Positions 31,834 through 39,995 of a DNA stretch of 64,000 nt are shown piece after piece. The notes beneath the pieces are model-generated. The model was given only the letters and a program-made list of their open reading frames with translations. It searched no databases and was not told the origin of the DNA. Numbering within the stretch: the stretch's first letter is position 1; each line of letters opens with the position of its first letter. Source of the DNA: a virus. The stretch is taken from positions 124,001-188,000 of the IMG/VR virus record IMGVR_UViG_3300005289_000052. One strand, 5' to 3'. A program made the translations under genes and the position numbers.

Positions 31834-32904
31834 TTACTTCAGTTCAGGGAAGATTTCGCGGTATTGCTTCTTGAAGTGCTCGAGCAAACCAGCCTTGATC
31901 TCGGCACGCTTCTTGGCGCCGACACCATCGAGGATGATCATGTACTCGTTGATCGTCTTCTCGAGGATCGCTTCGTACTTGGCGTAGGAATCGACCTTCG
32001 GTTCTGGTACGTGCTTGGTGATGATCGCGCCCAGCAGAACCATGGTGGCGTGACCCAGCTCGCTGGTGTCAGCGTTAAGGATCGTTTGCAGCGCTTCGTT
32101 GATGTGCGCAGGCGCTGGCTTGAACTCGTCAGGCTGATCAGCCGGTTGTGACTTCGGCAGATGGTACGGCATTGGCCACATGGCGACAATAGCCCAACCA
32201 TTTACGTTGAATTCACGGTAGAAGCGCAGCAGTTCGGTGTGGGTGTAAGCATGGCCGACTGCACCTTCACCGATGATCATCGGTTTGCCATTACCGTTCT
32301 TGCGAGTGACCCAGAAGATGTCACCGGTTTCGGTCCACACCAACTGGTTACCCCAGCGCAAATGTTTCTTATCAGTGGATTGTCCACGATAGCGCAGGCC
32401 GCGATCTTCAACCCACTCCATGCCCAACAGCATTTTGGGTTTATGGATCAGACCAGCCGGATCGGTGAAGTACTCCACCGCATCGAAGACTTCGCGCGCG
32501 TTGCTGTAGAAGTGTTCGACCACTTCTGTTACTGGGAGGAACTCCAGCAGCTTGATATTGGCATGATCATAACGACCGCCCGCCAGATCACAGAAGAGAC
32601 GATCCAGAGTGATCTCACCACCACGATCCTGATACAGATTCAGTGCGTGGGCGTCCTCCTGGTTCATCTCCACGATCTGGAGAATGCCGTAGTCGCGCCC
32701 GCCGGGATGTTGCATCAGTTCGTTGGTCGGCGTCAGCGGCGCATTGATCTGCTTGGAGAACAGGAAGATCTTCGGAACATCACGGATGGTGAAGATGGCT
32801 ACAGCGGTGATGTCCAACACTTCCAGGTTGCGACCATGTGGGTCGATAATGACCTGGTTTTTGTCAGCGTGCAGTTTGTCAATTACGGGTTGCAAAAGGG
32901 ACAT
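31834..32904 (-). CDS. Unknown early protein
   Basis: Codes 356 residues. It stands alone between an early-type promoter at 32970 and a terminator at 31804, so it is a monocistronic early gene. Composition is that of a soluble alpha/beta protein; the last 60 residues (NEYMIILDGVGAKKRAEIKAGL) contain a helix-hairpin-like GVGAKKR that might bind DNA, but this is weak. No catalytic motif recognised. Likely a host-takeover factor by timing. Confidence 0.72.
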   Translation of the reverse strand: MSLLQPVIDKLHADKNQVIIDPHGRNLEVLDITAVAIFTIRDVPKIFLFSKQINAPLTPTNELMQHPGGRDYGILQIVEMNQEDAHALNLYQDRGGEITLDRLFCDLAGGRYDHANIKLLEFLPVTEVVEHFYSNAREVFDAVEYFTDPAGLIHKPKMLLGMEWVEDRGLRYRGQSTDKKHLRWGNQLVWTETGDIFWVTRKNGNGKPMIIGEGAVGHAYTHTELLRFYREFNVNGWAIVAMWPMPYHLPKSQPADQPDEFKPAPAHINEALQTILNADTSELGHATMVLLGAIITKHVPEPKVDSYAKYEAILEKTINEYMIILDGVGAKKRAEIKAGLLEHFKKQYREIFPELK

Positions 32905-32969
32905 GCGACATCTTCCTTCTAAGGATTCATAAATAGCTTAGGTGTGTGAGATTAAACAACTGTTGTCTC

Positions 32970-32998
32970 TCACCTGAGTAATATGTATCTCAAATTTG
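32970..32998 (-). promoter_or_regulatory. Early-type promoter (CATATTAC)
   Basis: Minus strand reads AAATTTGAGATACATATTAC then TCAGGTGAGA. It shares TTTGA, the ATATTAC core and the GTGA end with the elements at 60100 and 29943. Confidence 0.75.
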
Positions 32999-33008
32999 TT
33001 TCATTGCG

Positions 33009-33031
33009 GCATAGAGGGCCCGAAGGCCCTC
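33009..33031. terminator. Terminator, UUCG loop on minus strand
   Basis: GAGGGCC and GGCCCTC pair around CGAA (TTCG on minus), next to the GGCATA box. It ends the macrodomain gene. Confidence 0.83.
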
Positions 33032-33032
33032 A

Positions 33033-33473
33033 TCAGAAAAGCAGTACGTCAACCGGCAATTCTGTTCCGCCCAGACACTCTTCGACCAAAGGCTTGAAGA
33101 CCTTGACGAAGTCGAGCTGACCGTAGCCACAACCCAGAGCAGGGATTCCCAGTTCAGTGATACCCAGCTCTTTATACCGCGCTACCAGATCCTTGAACCC
33201 AGCTTCGAGATATTCCTTCTTACTCGGTTTGCTCCAGTGATGCTTCGTGGGGAAGAGCAACACTTGGAACGGTCCCGCATTGTAGACCACCAGCTTCCCA
33301 ACGGTTAAGTCCCCCGAGCGCAAGGCAGCTTGATAGAACTCCAGCAACCCCGGAATCCTGATCTTGAACTGCAACGCCAAACCATTACCCAAAGTCCCCG
33401 CAGTGTTAACAGGACAGGCAATGGTCTGGAGTCCACTCGAGAACAAGTCACCCTCACCCATGAAACGGATCAT
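33033..33473 (-). CDS. Macrodomain ADP-ribose hydrolase, DarG-like
   Basis: Codes 146 residues, a stand-alone macrodomain. VNTAGTLGNGLALQFK (22-37) matches the ADP-ribose-binding signature of DarG/TARG1-type macrodomains (VNTxGxMGxGxALQFK), and LGIPALGCGYGQLDF is the second ligand loop. These enzymes remove ADP-ribose from nucleic acids or proteins. Host DarT toxins ADP-ribosylate phage DNA, so this could be a counter-defence enzyme; alternatively it recycles ADP-ribose. The gene is coupled (TAATG) to an unknown gene upstream. No DarT toxin is visible next to it. Confidence 0.88.
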   Translation of the reverse strand: MIRFMGEGDLFSSGLQTIACPVNTAGTLGNGLALQFKIRIPGLLEFYQAALRSGDLTVGKLVVYNAGPFQVLLFPTKHHWSKPSKKEYLEAGFKDLVARYKELGITELGIPALGCGYGQLDFVKVFKPLVEECLGGTELPVDVLLF

Positions 33474-33886
33474 TAAGCTTTCCTCGTACTCTGATTCTGT
33501 TGGAGCTGACGAATCTGCTGTTCCGTAGGCAGGGTAGCCCGGTTAGCGTCTTCGGCAGTGATTCGCAGGATCAGTCGATGAATCTCTCGAGGTAAGTTCA
33601 AGAACTCAACGACAGTGAAGCCCCAGCGCTTATAAATCTCGTTGACGTTGTACTGATAGATCGCTCGATAAAGACCACCGTATTCGTGGTAGTCTTCTTT
33701 GTCGAAACGGGCCGCCAATGCTAACGGACGAGACTTATCATTGATGTGGTCGTAAATCCCATAATCAATGTCGTATGCGTCACGCAATACAAGTTGCGCT
33801 GAGATCCCGTCGAGTTTGCCTGAGGTTTCCAAGGCTCGCTCGACTTGACCTTTCTCCCCGACGCGGTTCAGACCGAAGCCTGGCAT
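33473..33886 (-). CDS. Unknown partner of the macrodomain gene
   Basis: Codes 137 residues. The start is uncertain: the ATG at 33886 has no good ribosome site, and the frame remains open upstream without another usable start. The stop overlaps the macrodomain start, so the two are made together. It contains many acidic and Tyr residues (DAYDIDYGIYDHIND) and a helical Gln-rich C-terminus. No motif recognised; a role linked to ADP-ribose biology is only a guess from coupling. Confidence 0.68.
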   Translation of the reverse strand: MPGFGLNRVGEKGQVERALETSGKLDGISAQLVLRDAYDIDYGIYDHINDKSRPLALAARFDKEDYHEYGGLYRAIYQYNVNEIYKRWGFTVVEFLNLPREIHRLILRITAEDANRATLPTEQQIRQLQQNQSTRKA

Positions 33887-33924
33887 CGCGACGTGTCTGT
33901 CGTTGTGCTCTCTGATCTCCGGGT

Positions 33925-35484
33925 CTATTGTAAGAGGGAGACTTTTGAAAGGACTTTGTTGATGCGTTGGGAGAGCATGAAAAAAAACACTCGACTCACA
34001 TCCAGAGGGATGATGTGAGGGTGGCCTTTATGCTCTGCCGACATCTGCGGGAAGTTGCAGGCCGGGCAGTTGTGACGTGGCAAACCGACGAGGCTGATGG
34101 TGGCGTCATCGATGAACTTACCGATTTCTTCCACGAACCGATTGCGCAGTTCTTCGTTGGTCGAGAACATCGACATCAGACCTTCGATGGTCTCACGGTC
34201 AGTACCCATCTGAGTAGAACCGTCACCCAGGTGCATCTCACCGACCCAGTGGCCGTATTGACGCATGGTCGACAGGCGACCCTGGTTGCTGATGTAGGAA
34301 TCGCGCTCGTCGCCCTTGAGTGGGACTTGGAATGCGTTCTCCATCATGTCGATGATACCGCCGATCCAGGAGTAACCCGAATCTTCGTACTGTTGCAGGT
34401 TCGGTACGAACAGCGTAGCCGCTACGACTTCGGTCAGTTGCACTTGGCGCTGGCCGCCGCGAGTGTGTTCCGATTCGTAACGCTTGATGTCGTCATCGGT
34501 CATGCGAGCTTTACGCTGTTGCATGCGACGCTTCTGCCACTGGGTCAGCGACGACTTGTCGGTGTACACCAGTTTGCCCAGGTCGAGCATTTCCTTGATC
34601 ACGAACTTGCAAGACGCGTCGGTGTTGACGCACGCCTGAGCGTACGGGTAACCGTTCGGGTACATTGCCAGAGCCAGACCCCACAGGATGGTCGGGATGT
34701 CGGTGACCTTGATGATCGACTTGAGGTAGTCGACGCCCATTTCTTTCGCGTTGGTTTCGAAGACGTATTCGAACGCGAAGTTGAGCAGGTAGTTGATCTG
34801 GTACACCGAAGTGTTCGAGAACAACAGACCGTTGGTGAAACGCCCGAGGGTGATCTTGTCGTTGGCGATACGACGTTCAAGCTCGAGGATCGCAGCTTCT
34901 GGCGGGTTCTTGAAGCTCAGCCAGATACCGGTGTGCCACAGTGGAACAGACACGATCGAACCCATGCCGGTCATTGCAGCAGCGTAGATCTGCGCGCGCT
35001 CACCCGTCAGAGCACCACCGCCAGCATCGAAGCGAGGACGGGAAGCAGCCAGCTTCTGACCTTCTACTTCAATGTACTGTGCCCACTCGGAACCTTCGCG
35101 GTTCATCGAAGCAGCCAGCGGGTTACCGCGCATCAGGGTGTTCTGACCATCACGCAGGGTTTGGGTCCACAGGCGAGTAGCCGGGTCACCAGCAGCGTTG
35201 ATGTTCGGGTAGTTATCGATCAGCGCACCCAGGTCGAATGCGTCACCACCGAGCAGACGCAGAGTGGAGTTCTCGGCCTCGTAGTCGATGTACTGGAGTT
35301 CTTTGTCAGTCGGCTTACGCGAGTGAGGGAACTCTTGGGTGACGTTGTCGTTGTGGGTCTTCGCCTGATAGTCATGGCTCTCGGACGTTGGGTCCAGGCC
35401 AGCTTTGGCGGTGTCGCTTACCGGCGCGGCTTGTTCAGCATTGTCTGCTGGGATTTGACCTTGACCGTCATCATTGATAGGCAT
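33925..35484 (-). CDS. Virion structural protein with C-terminal CxxC
   Basis: Codes 519 residues. The first 65 residues are acidic and low-complexity, followed by a large helical body. Near the C-terminus HNCPACNFPQ and two His residues (EHKGHPH) could bind zinc. The codons are highly biased, as in abundant virion proteins. It is preceded by a 170-residue gene 10 bases away on the same strand. Possibly a head or portal-type component; no portal or capsid fold can be identified by eye. Confidence 0.72.
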   Translation of the reverse strand: MPINDDGQGQIPADNAEQAAPVSDTAKAGLDPTSESHDYQAKTHNDNVTQEFPHSRKPTDKELQYIDYEAENSTLRLLGGDAFDLGALIDNYPNINAAGDPATRLWTQTLRDGQNTLMRGNPLAASMNREGSEWAQYIEVEGQKLAASRPRFDAGGGALTGERAQIYAAAMTGMGSIVSVPLWHTGIWLSFKNPPEAAILELERRIANDKITLGRFTNGLLFSNTSVYQINYLLNFAFEYVFETNAKEMGVDYLKSIIKVTDIPTILWGLALAMYPNGYPYAQACVNTDASCKFVIKEMLDLGKLVYTDKSSLTQWQKRRMQQRKARMTDDDIKRYESEHTRGGQRQVQLTEVVAATLFVPNLQQYEDSGYSWIGGIIDMMENAFQVPLKGDERDSYISNQGRLSTMRQYGHWVGEMHLGDGSTQMGTDRETIEGLMSMFSTNEELRNRFVEEIGKFIDDATISLVGLPRHNCPACNFPQMSAEHKGHPHIIPLDVSRVFFFMLSQRINKVLSKVSLLQ

Positions 35485-35494
35485 TTACGGCTCC

Positions 35495-36007
35495 TTACAG
35501 GGACGACAGTTCAGGGGTAGCGACGGCCGCCGGAGTCGGCAGGGTAATCGACGCGGTCACATCGGCAGGCTGGAAGAAACCGGTAACGTTGAACGCACCT
35601 GGGATCACTACCAATTGATATGACGCGATCCATTCACTGTATTCCTCAGCGATGGTCAGCACGGCAGCCAGCAGGTCTTCTTGGACCAGAGTCGGGTTGC
35701 CTTGTTGGCTACGAGCCAGTTCCACGTGTTTGGCGTGGATGGCATCGAGGCGCACTTTGTAAGCTTGCATGTCGTTGTTGAGAACCTCAACAGCGGCCAG
35801 CAGGCCCTTCGGATCTTTCACCGCACGCTTCACCAGCTCTTTGTTACGGATCAGGATCAGGGCGTTGGATGGGCTAACCCGCAGTGCGTTGCACTCGGCC
35901 AGCAGTTCATCGAGACCCATCCATACGGACAAGCCTTCGTTATGGGCCTGGAGTTGGGCCACATTATTCGGACCACGATAGCGTGGACTCTGTTGCGAAT
36001 TCGACAT
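35495..36007 (-). CDS. Unknown virion-cluster protein
   Basis: Codes 170 residues. It is helical with a Pro/Ala/Thr-rich C-terminal tail. The 10-base gap to the 519-residue structural gene shows co-transcription. It diverges from the plus-strand gene at 36115. No known family. Confidence 0.7.
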   Translation of the reverse strand: MSNSQQSPRYRGPNNVAQLQAHNEGLSVWMGLDELLAECNALRVSPSNALILIRNKELVKRAVKDPKGLLAAVEVLNNDMQAYKVRLDAIHAKHVELARSQQGNPTLVQEDLLAAVLTIAEEYSEWIASYQLVVIPGAFNVTGFFQPADVTASITLPTPAAVATPELSSL

Positions 36008-36061
36008 TGATTCGATTTCCTGTGGTAAAAAGTTACGTGCCGGTGGACTGAATAAAAGAAA

Positions 36062-36106
36062 AGAGGCACTTTTCCTATAATTGGAAGTTTGCGTATTATT
36101 TAACAG
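36062..36106. promoter_or_regulatory. Divergent promoter region
   Basis: The 107-base spacer holds CCTATAATTGG and, on the plus strand, GTTTGCGTATTATTTAACAG, which faintly resembles the early-type element. It must serve two divergent operons. Exact elements uncertain. Confidence 0.35.
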
Positions 36107-36114
36107 GACAGTCT

Positions 36115-36969
36115 ATGACTATTGATGAACTTGAAGTCTTCCTTGATCAGCGTGTTTCACCAGAGGCGACTGAGTCACTGATTGACTGTGCTCGCGTAAT
36201 GTGTGAATCCGGTTTGACCAGTCACCTTGACGACATTGACGACCTCATCGCTTTAGAGGATAACGTCGGGCGTGACGTCACCGTGTCTCGGATCAGAAAC
36301 TATCTGGAAGACGCACTAGAAGCATGTGTGAACCAGTTCGGTGTTGAGCTGCAACAAGGCATCGACATCAACCTGCGACACCTGACAGCACTGCAACGCG
36401 GGATCAACCAGATCACTGACTTCGAGGACATCGAGACCTTAGAAGCTTACTGTCTGTCGGAAGAAGATCCCGAACAACGTTTGGCTGACATGATGGAGCT
36501 GCTCACCGAATACACGTGGGCTGACTACCTACTGTTTATTCAGACCGTCACTCCTTCGTTCTTCAAACGGGTGCTGGAGCAGATCACCAAGCCCGATAGC
36601 TTGGAAGAGATCGACAACACTGGTAATGCGATTCTGTTGCGTACCAAGTCGTTGTTGCTCAAGGTACAAAAGCCTTGGTTGATCGACGAGATCGAAGACG
36701 GTGCTACGCTGGGCTTGTCCCTCGATGCAATGATCATCCGTTTCCGGGCTCGCTACGAAGTAGCATTGGCTCAAACTATGGAGTGGAACCGTAAGCCACA
36801 ACTGTTGGCTGAACAGTACATGCTCTATATCTTGGCCTCTGACGTCCCGGATGACAAACTGCTGGAGGCTTCACAGACCCAAGCAGAGAACGTGATTCAC
36901 CACATGCCAACTCTGTCGGCTGTGTTGCGTCATTGCCAAGAACTCTTAAGCCAGGTGCCTTCTAAATGA
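36115..36969 (+). CDS. Unknown protein coupled to an RNA polymerase subunit
   Basis: Codes 284 residues, all helical and very acidic. Its stop overlaps the next start (AAATGA), so it is translated together with the beta'-like subunit and may be needed for its assembly or packaging into the virion. There is no signal or catalytic motif. Confidence 0.72.
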   Translation: MTIDELEVFLDQRVSPEATESLIDCARVMCESGLTSHLDDIDDLIALEDNVGRDVTVSRIRNYLEDALEACVNQFGVELQQGIDINLRHLTALQRGINQITDFEDIETLEAYCLSEEDPEQRLADMMELLTEYTWADYLLFIQTVTPSFFKRVLEQITKPDSLEEIDNTGNAILLRTKSLLLKVQKPWLIDEIEDGATLGLSLDAMIIRFRARYEVALAQTMEWNRKPQLLAEQYMLYILASDVPDDKLLEASQTQAENVIHHMPTLSAVLRHCQELLSQVPSK

Positions 36970-38279
36970 AAGTAGCCGATTACTACTTGGCGGCCTTGAA
37001 TGCTGGCGCCTATAAAAAGAAGATCTGGGTACTGAGCTTATTCAGTCTTCTGGTGGAGCCTAAAGCCTACCGTTTCCCTTACGAGATCGTGAAGACCGAG
37101 AAGAACGTATTCTTCCGCAACCCAGAGGACTTGGATGACCTCGTGTTGTTGGACGATGCCCTCGTGTCACGCCCTGTGCTCACGTTTAAGGACAAGCTCC
37201 AGATCACCCCTGATCGTGTACCGAACTTGGCTGCACCGATCACTACGACCGCTGGGAACCTGTTGTTCAACTTCTATGTCCTGATCTACTCGATGGGCAA
37301 GAAGATCCCGTACATGGAAGGACGTCTGACACCAAAGATGGTTGAAGGACTGATCCAACCGCGCTTGACTTCCAATCCAGTCAACAACGGTGAGAACTAC
37401 GACCCCAACGATCTGAACCCGATCTACGTTTCAGAGTACAAGAAGTTCAACCGTGCGATGTTTGCACTGATGGGCTTCACACAGCTCTGTGTGCCCTCTG
37501 CTACGCCTCGGACGATGTCGACTGACCCTCGTATCCCTGAGATCCGAAACAAGCTGGTAGAGAAGTACAAGGACCGTCTGAACGACCCGGCTGTGATCTC
37601 CATGATCGATGCTGAGTTGATCAAGATCGACAAACAGTGGATGGCCGATGACCCGGATGGTGGCGCTGGCTTCTACGTGAACGAGAACAAGTCCTACGAC
37701 GTTGTGCGTAAGAAAGTGTTCCTGATGCACGGTGCTGAGGCTGGCTTCCAAGAAGGTACGGACGTTGACTTCATTAAGAACTCCCTGAACGAAGGCTGGG
37801 AGATCGAGAAGCTTCCGTCCATGGTCAACTCCCTGCGGGAAGGTTCGTACAACCGTGGTCGAGACACAGCGCTCGGCGGTGAGGCTGTAAAGTTCCTGGG
37901 TCGAGTTTTCCAGAACACTGTGATTGCAGAGAAAGACTGCGGCGCCACTATGGGCTGGGACAAGGAAGTAACAGAGGACAACTACAAGGAATTTGCTGGC
38001 TTCTATGAGAACACTCCGAAAGGACCTGTGATCCTGGAAGAAGCTTACCTCAAAGGTAAGATCGGCAAAACTATCAACATGAGAACACCCATGTTGTGTA
38101 GGACTCCGAAAACCGGCTTCTGCGAATGCTGTATGGGCGCAAAGAACGCCCTCAACCCAACCTCTCTCGGATTGTTGGCAGCAGACGTAGGTTCCCAGAT
38201 GATGGGCATCTTCATGGGTGCGATGCACGGTAAGTCCTTGAAGACCGCAAAGTACGACTACTTGAAGTCTATCTTCTGA
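36966..38279 (+). CDS. RNA polymerase beta'-like subunit, probable virion RNAP
   Basis: Codes 437 residues. Near the C-terminus a Cys cluster (C378, C386, C388, C389; CRTPKTGFCECCMG) matches the second zinc site of beta', followed by SLGLLAADVGSQMMGIFMGAM, which corresponds to the first trigger helix (AAQSIGEPxTQ in bacteria). The protein stops just after this helix, so the second trigger helix and jaw must come from elsewhere or be lost. It differs from the beta' C-terminal-type subunit at 41590-43557, implying a second polymerase. By position it resembles phiKZ gp80 of the virion RNAP (recalled, not checked). Confidence 0.8.
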   Translation: MKVADYYLAALNAGAYKKKIWVLSLFSLLVEPKAYRFPYEIVKTEKNVFFRNPEDLDDLVLLDDALVSRPVLTFKDKLQITPDRVPNLAAPITTTAGNLLFNFYVLIYSMGKKIPYMEGRLTPKMVEGLIQPRLTSNPVNNGENYDPNDLNPIYVSEYKKFNRAMFALMGFTQLCVPSATPRTMSTDPRIPEIRNKLVEKYKDRLNDPAVISMIDAELIKIDKQWMADDPDGGAGFYVNENKSYDVVRKKVFLMHGAEAGFQEGTDVDFIKNSLNEGWEIEKLPSMVNSLREGSYNRGRDTALGGEAVKFLGRVFQNTVIAEKDCGATMGWDKEVTEDNYKEFAGFYENTPKGPVILEEAYLKGKIGKTINMRTPMLCRTPKTGFCECCMGAKNALNPTSLGLLAADVGSQMMGIFMGAMHGKSLKTAKYDYLKSIF

Positions 38280-38311
38280 AGCAGTTCATTCTCAATACGG
38301 AGACAGTCCCA

Positions 38312-39274
38312 ATGGGCAAGCAATCGAATAACACCCAACCTCAATCCCAACAAAAGGGTGAACAGGATGTTCAGGACAAGAACGAGTTGGATAGCGCTGG
38401 CGCTGGCGACATCGCTGAGCAAGGCAATGAAACCTCTGGCGATCAGAGCGGCGATGCGGGCAACGGCGAGAGCGGCTCCGATTCCGAAGGCACCGAGGGT
38501 GCTGGGGACTCCGATGCAGGCTCGGACGCAGAAGCGCTGGCGGCACTCGCGGCGTTGAGCACTGCTGGTCAAGGCGATGGTGCTACCGATGAAGGCACCG
38601 ATGGCAATGAAGACCAAGGCGGTGATAGTGATGCCGATACCGATGGCGGTGACGTAACTGAAGCCACCGACGAACCAGGTGATGACGTCCAGATCAACGA
38701 TGCCCCTGCTGCGACCGAAGCCCCCGTCCAAGGCAACGCTGCTTCCGTAGCCGATGCTCCGAACGACACTCCGGTGGCCGCGCCTCACGCACGCATCCCG
38801 TCGGTTACCCTGAACCCGATTCCTACCAAGGTCGACATCAAAGTGCAACAAGACAACCTCAAGCTGACCATCATCGCGTCGCAACTGCAAGACTACGCGA
38901 CCAACATGCACCCGTCCAAGGCCATGAACGCCGTCGACGGCAAGGCGAACCAAACTGCGCTGTGGCGTACCATTGAAATGATCCTGAAGCTGGAAGGCCC
39001 AGAGTTCATCAAGGGCTTCACCATGCTGCTGGACTGGTTCTCCGAGAACCGCCAAGGCGCGCTGAACGAGCGTTACATCTACCGCTACTTCGCCGACCTG
39101 ACCATTCCGAACAACGATCGCAAGAACTTCAACCGCATCCTGAACCTGCTGGTTGCGACTGCTGATCCTGCTACTCGTCGCCTGGGCCTGGAACAAGCCG
39201 ACCTGACCGCGACCCTGTCCGGTTTCCGTGACGGTGCGATCCAACAGCGTGTGACCGAGTTCTACTCGCTGTAA
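38312..39274 (+). CDS. Virion-cluster protein with long acidic disordered N-terminus
   Basis: Codes 320 residues; GGAG nine bases before the ATG. Residues 1 to about 155 are Asp/Gly/Glu/Ser/Ala-rich with almost no hydrophobics, so disordered and strongly negative. Residues 160-320 form a globular helical domain (for example YIYRYFADLTIPNNDRKNF). DNA-mimicking or scaffolding behaviour is possible. It is third in the operon with the virion-RNAP-like subunit. Confidence 0.75.
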   Translation: MGKQSNNTQPQSQQKGEQDVQDKNELDSAGAGDIAEQGNETSGDQSGDAGNGESGSDSEGTEGAGDSDAGSDAEALAALAALSTAGQGDGATDEGTDGNEDQGGDSDADTDGGDVTEATDEPGDDVQINDAPAATEAPVQGNAASVADAPNDTPVAAPHARIPSVTLNPIPTKVDIKVQQDNLKLTIIASQLQDYATNMHPSKAMNAVDGKANQTALWRTIEMILKLEGPEFIKGFTMLLDWFSENRQGALNERYIYRYFADLTIPNNDRKNFNRILNLLVATADPATRRLGLEQADLTATLSGFRDGAIQQRVTEFYSL

Positions 39275-39286
39275 AGCGGCATAGAA

Positions 39287-39325
39287 GCAAAAAAAAGAGC
39301 CCTGGGAAACCGGGGCTCTTTATGC
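39287..39325. terminator. Bidirectional terminator
   Basis: AAAGAGCCC and GGGCTCTTT pair around the loop, with an A8 tract on one side and TATGCC on the other, and GGCATA just upstream. Between converging genes. Confidence 0.9.
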
Positions 39326-39330
39326 CGCAC

Positions 39331-39939
39331 TCAATGGAGAGTGTGGTTGTAGTTGATGTGTTGCGTCACCACGTTAACCCGACCGCAGAACGCTTGGGTT
39401 TGATCGGCGTTAGCAGCCATGAAGTGCAGGATACGTCCTACCATGTCAACCGAGACATCCTTACGGAAGCAGGCTTGCATGTTAGCGAACAGGGCCACTA
39501 AGTAATCGTCAATCACAGAGAACATGCGACCAGGGTTGGGTTCTTTAACAATGTAGCGTTGATACATCGTGTGGTAGTACTGCTGGTAAGTCTCTGCAAG
39601 GAAGAACCCTGCAAACAGCGCACCGAGGTTACGCACCACTTGAACTACCCAGGCACCACCCATCAGGTGCCAAGCGAAGTTGAAGCCCATCAGCACTTCA
39701 TGTCGCAGCTTGTTGTCGGTAATCTCTTTGCCGCTAGAAAGCCAATGGTACGAGGTTCCTGGGATGCCATGACGATCAGACATCATGTAGCGCAAATAGG
39801 GTTGGTCAAGGAGATCAATCATCAATTGACGGAAGTCCCCTGGACACCGGGGATCTTTGAAGATAGCATCCGGTGGTAGTTTAAACAGGTATTCAGCGCG
39901 ATGCTTAGGCATCTCACCGAAGATTGCAGGATGTTCCAT
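39331..39939 (-). CDS. Unknown protein
   Basis: Codes 202 residues; GAGGAG directly before ATG 39939 sets the start, because the longer frame to 39999 crosses the terminator. It is helical with a semi-hydrophobic stretch (about residues 85-112, FNFAWHLMGGAWVVQVVRNL) that may touch membrane. No family recognised. It follows the helicase gene after a terminator, as phiKZ gp76 follows gp75 in my recollection of that map. Confidence 0.7.
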   Translation of the reverse strand: MEHPAIFGEMPKHRAEYLFKLPPDAIFKDPRCPGDFRQLMIDLLDQPYLRYMMSDRHGIPGTSYHWLSSGKEITDNKLRHEVLMGFNFAWHLMGGAWVVQVVRNLGALFAGFFLAETYQQYYHTMYQRYIVKEPNPGRMFSVIDDYLVALFANMQACFRKDVSVDMVGRILHFMAANADQTQAFCGRVNVVTQHINYNHTLH

Positions 39940-39962
39940 ACTCCTCACCTTTCTTAAGGCTG

Positions 39963-39990
39963 GCATAAAACGTAGGGGACCGAAGTCCCC
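39963..39990 (-). terminator. Terminator
   Basis: GGGGAC and GTCCCC pair around CGAA (TTCG on the minus strand), followed on minus by TACGTTTTATGCC. It ends the helicase gene. Confidence 0.85.
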
Positions 39991-39995
39991 CACAA

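Noticed and set aside
33967-35520. 517-residue plus-strand frame opposite the 33925-35484 gene
   Set aside because: Arises from codon bias of the opposite gene; rich in Val, Arg, Gln and His with no recognisable motif.
38400-38780. Compositionally odd stretch suggestive of foreign DNA
   Set aside because: Explained by the acidic, low-complexity N-terminus of the 38312-39274 product.
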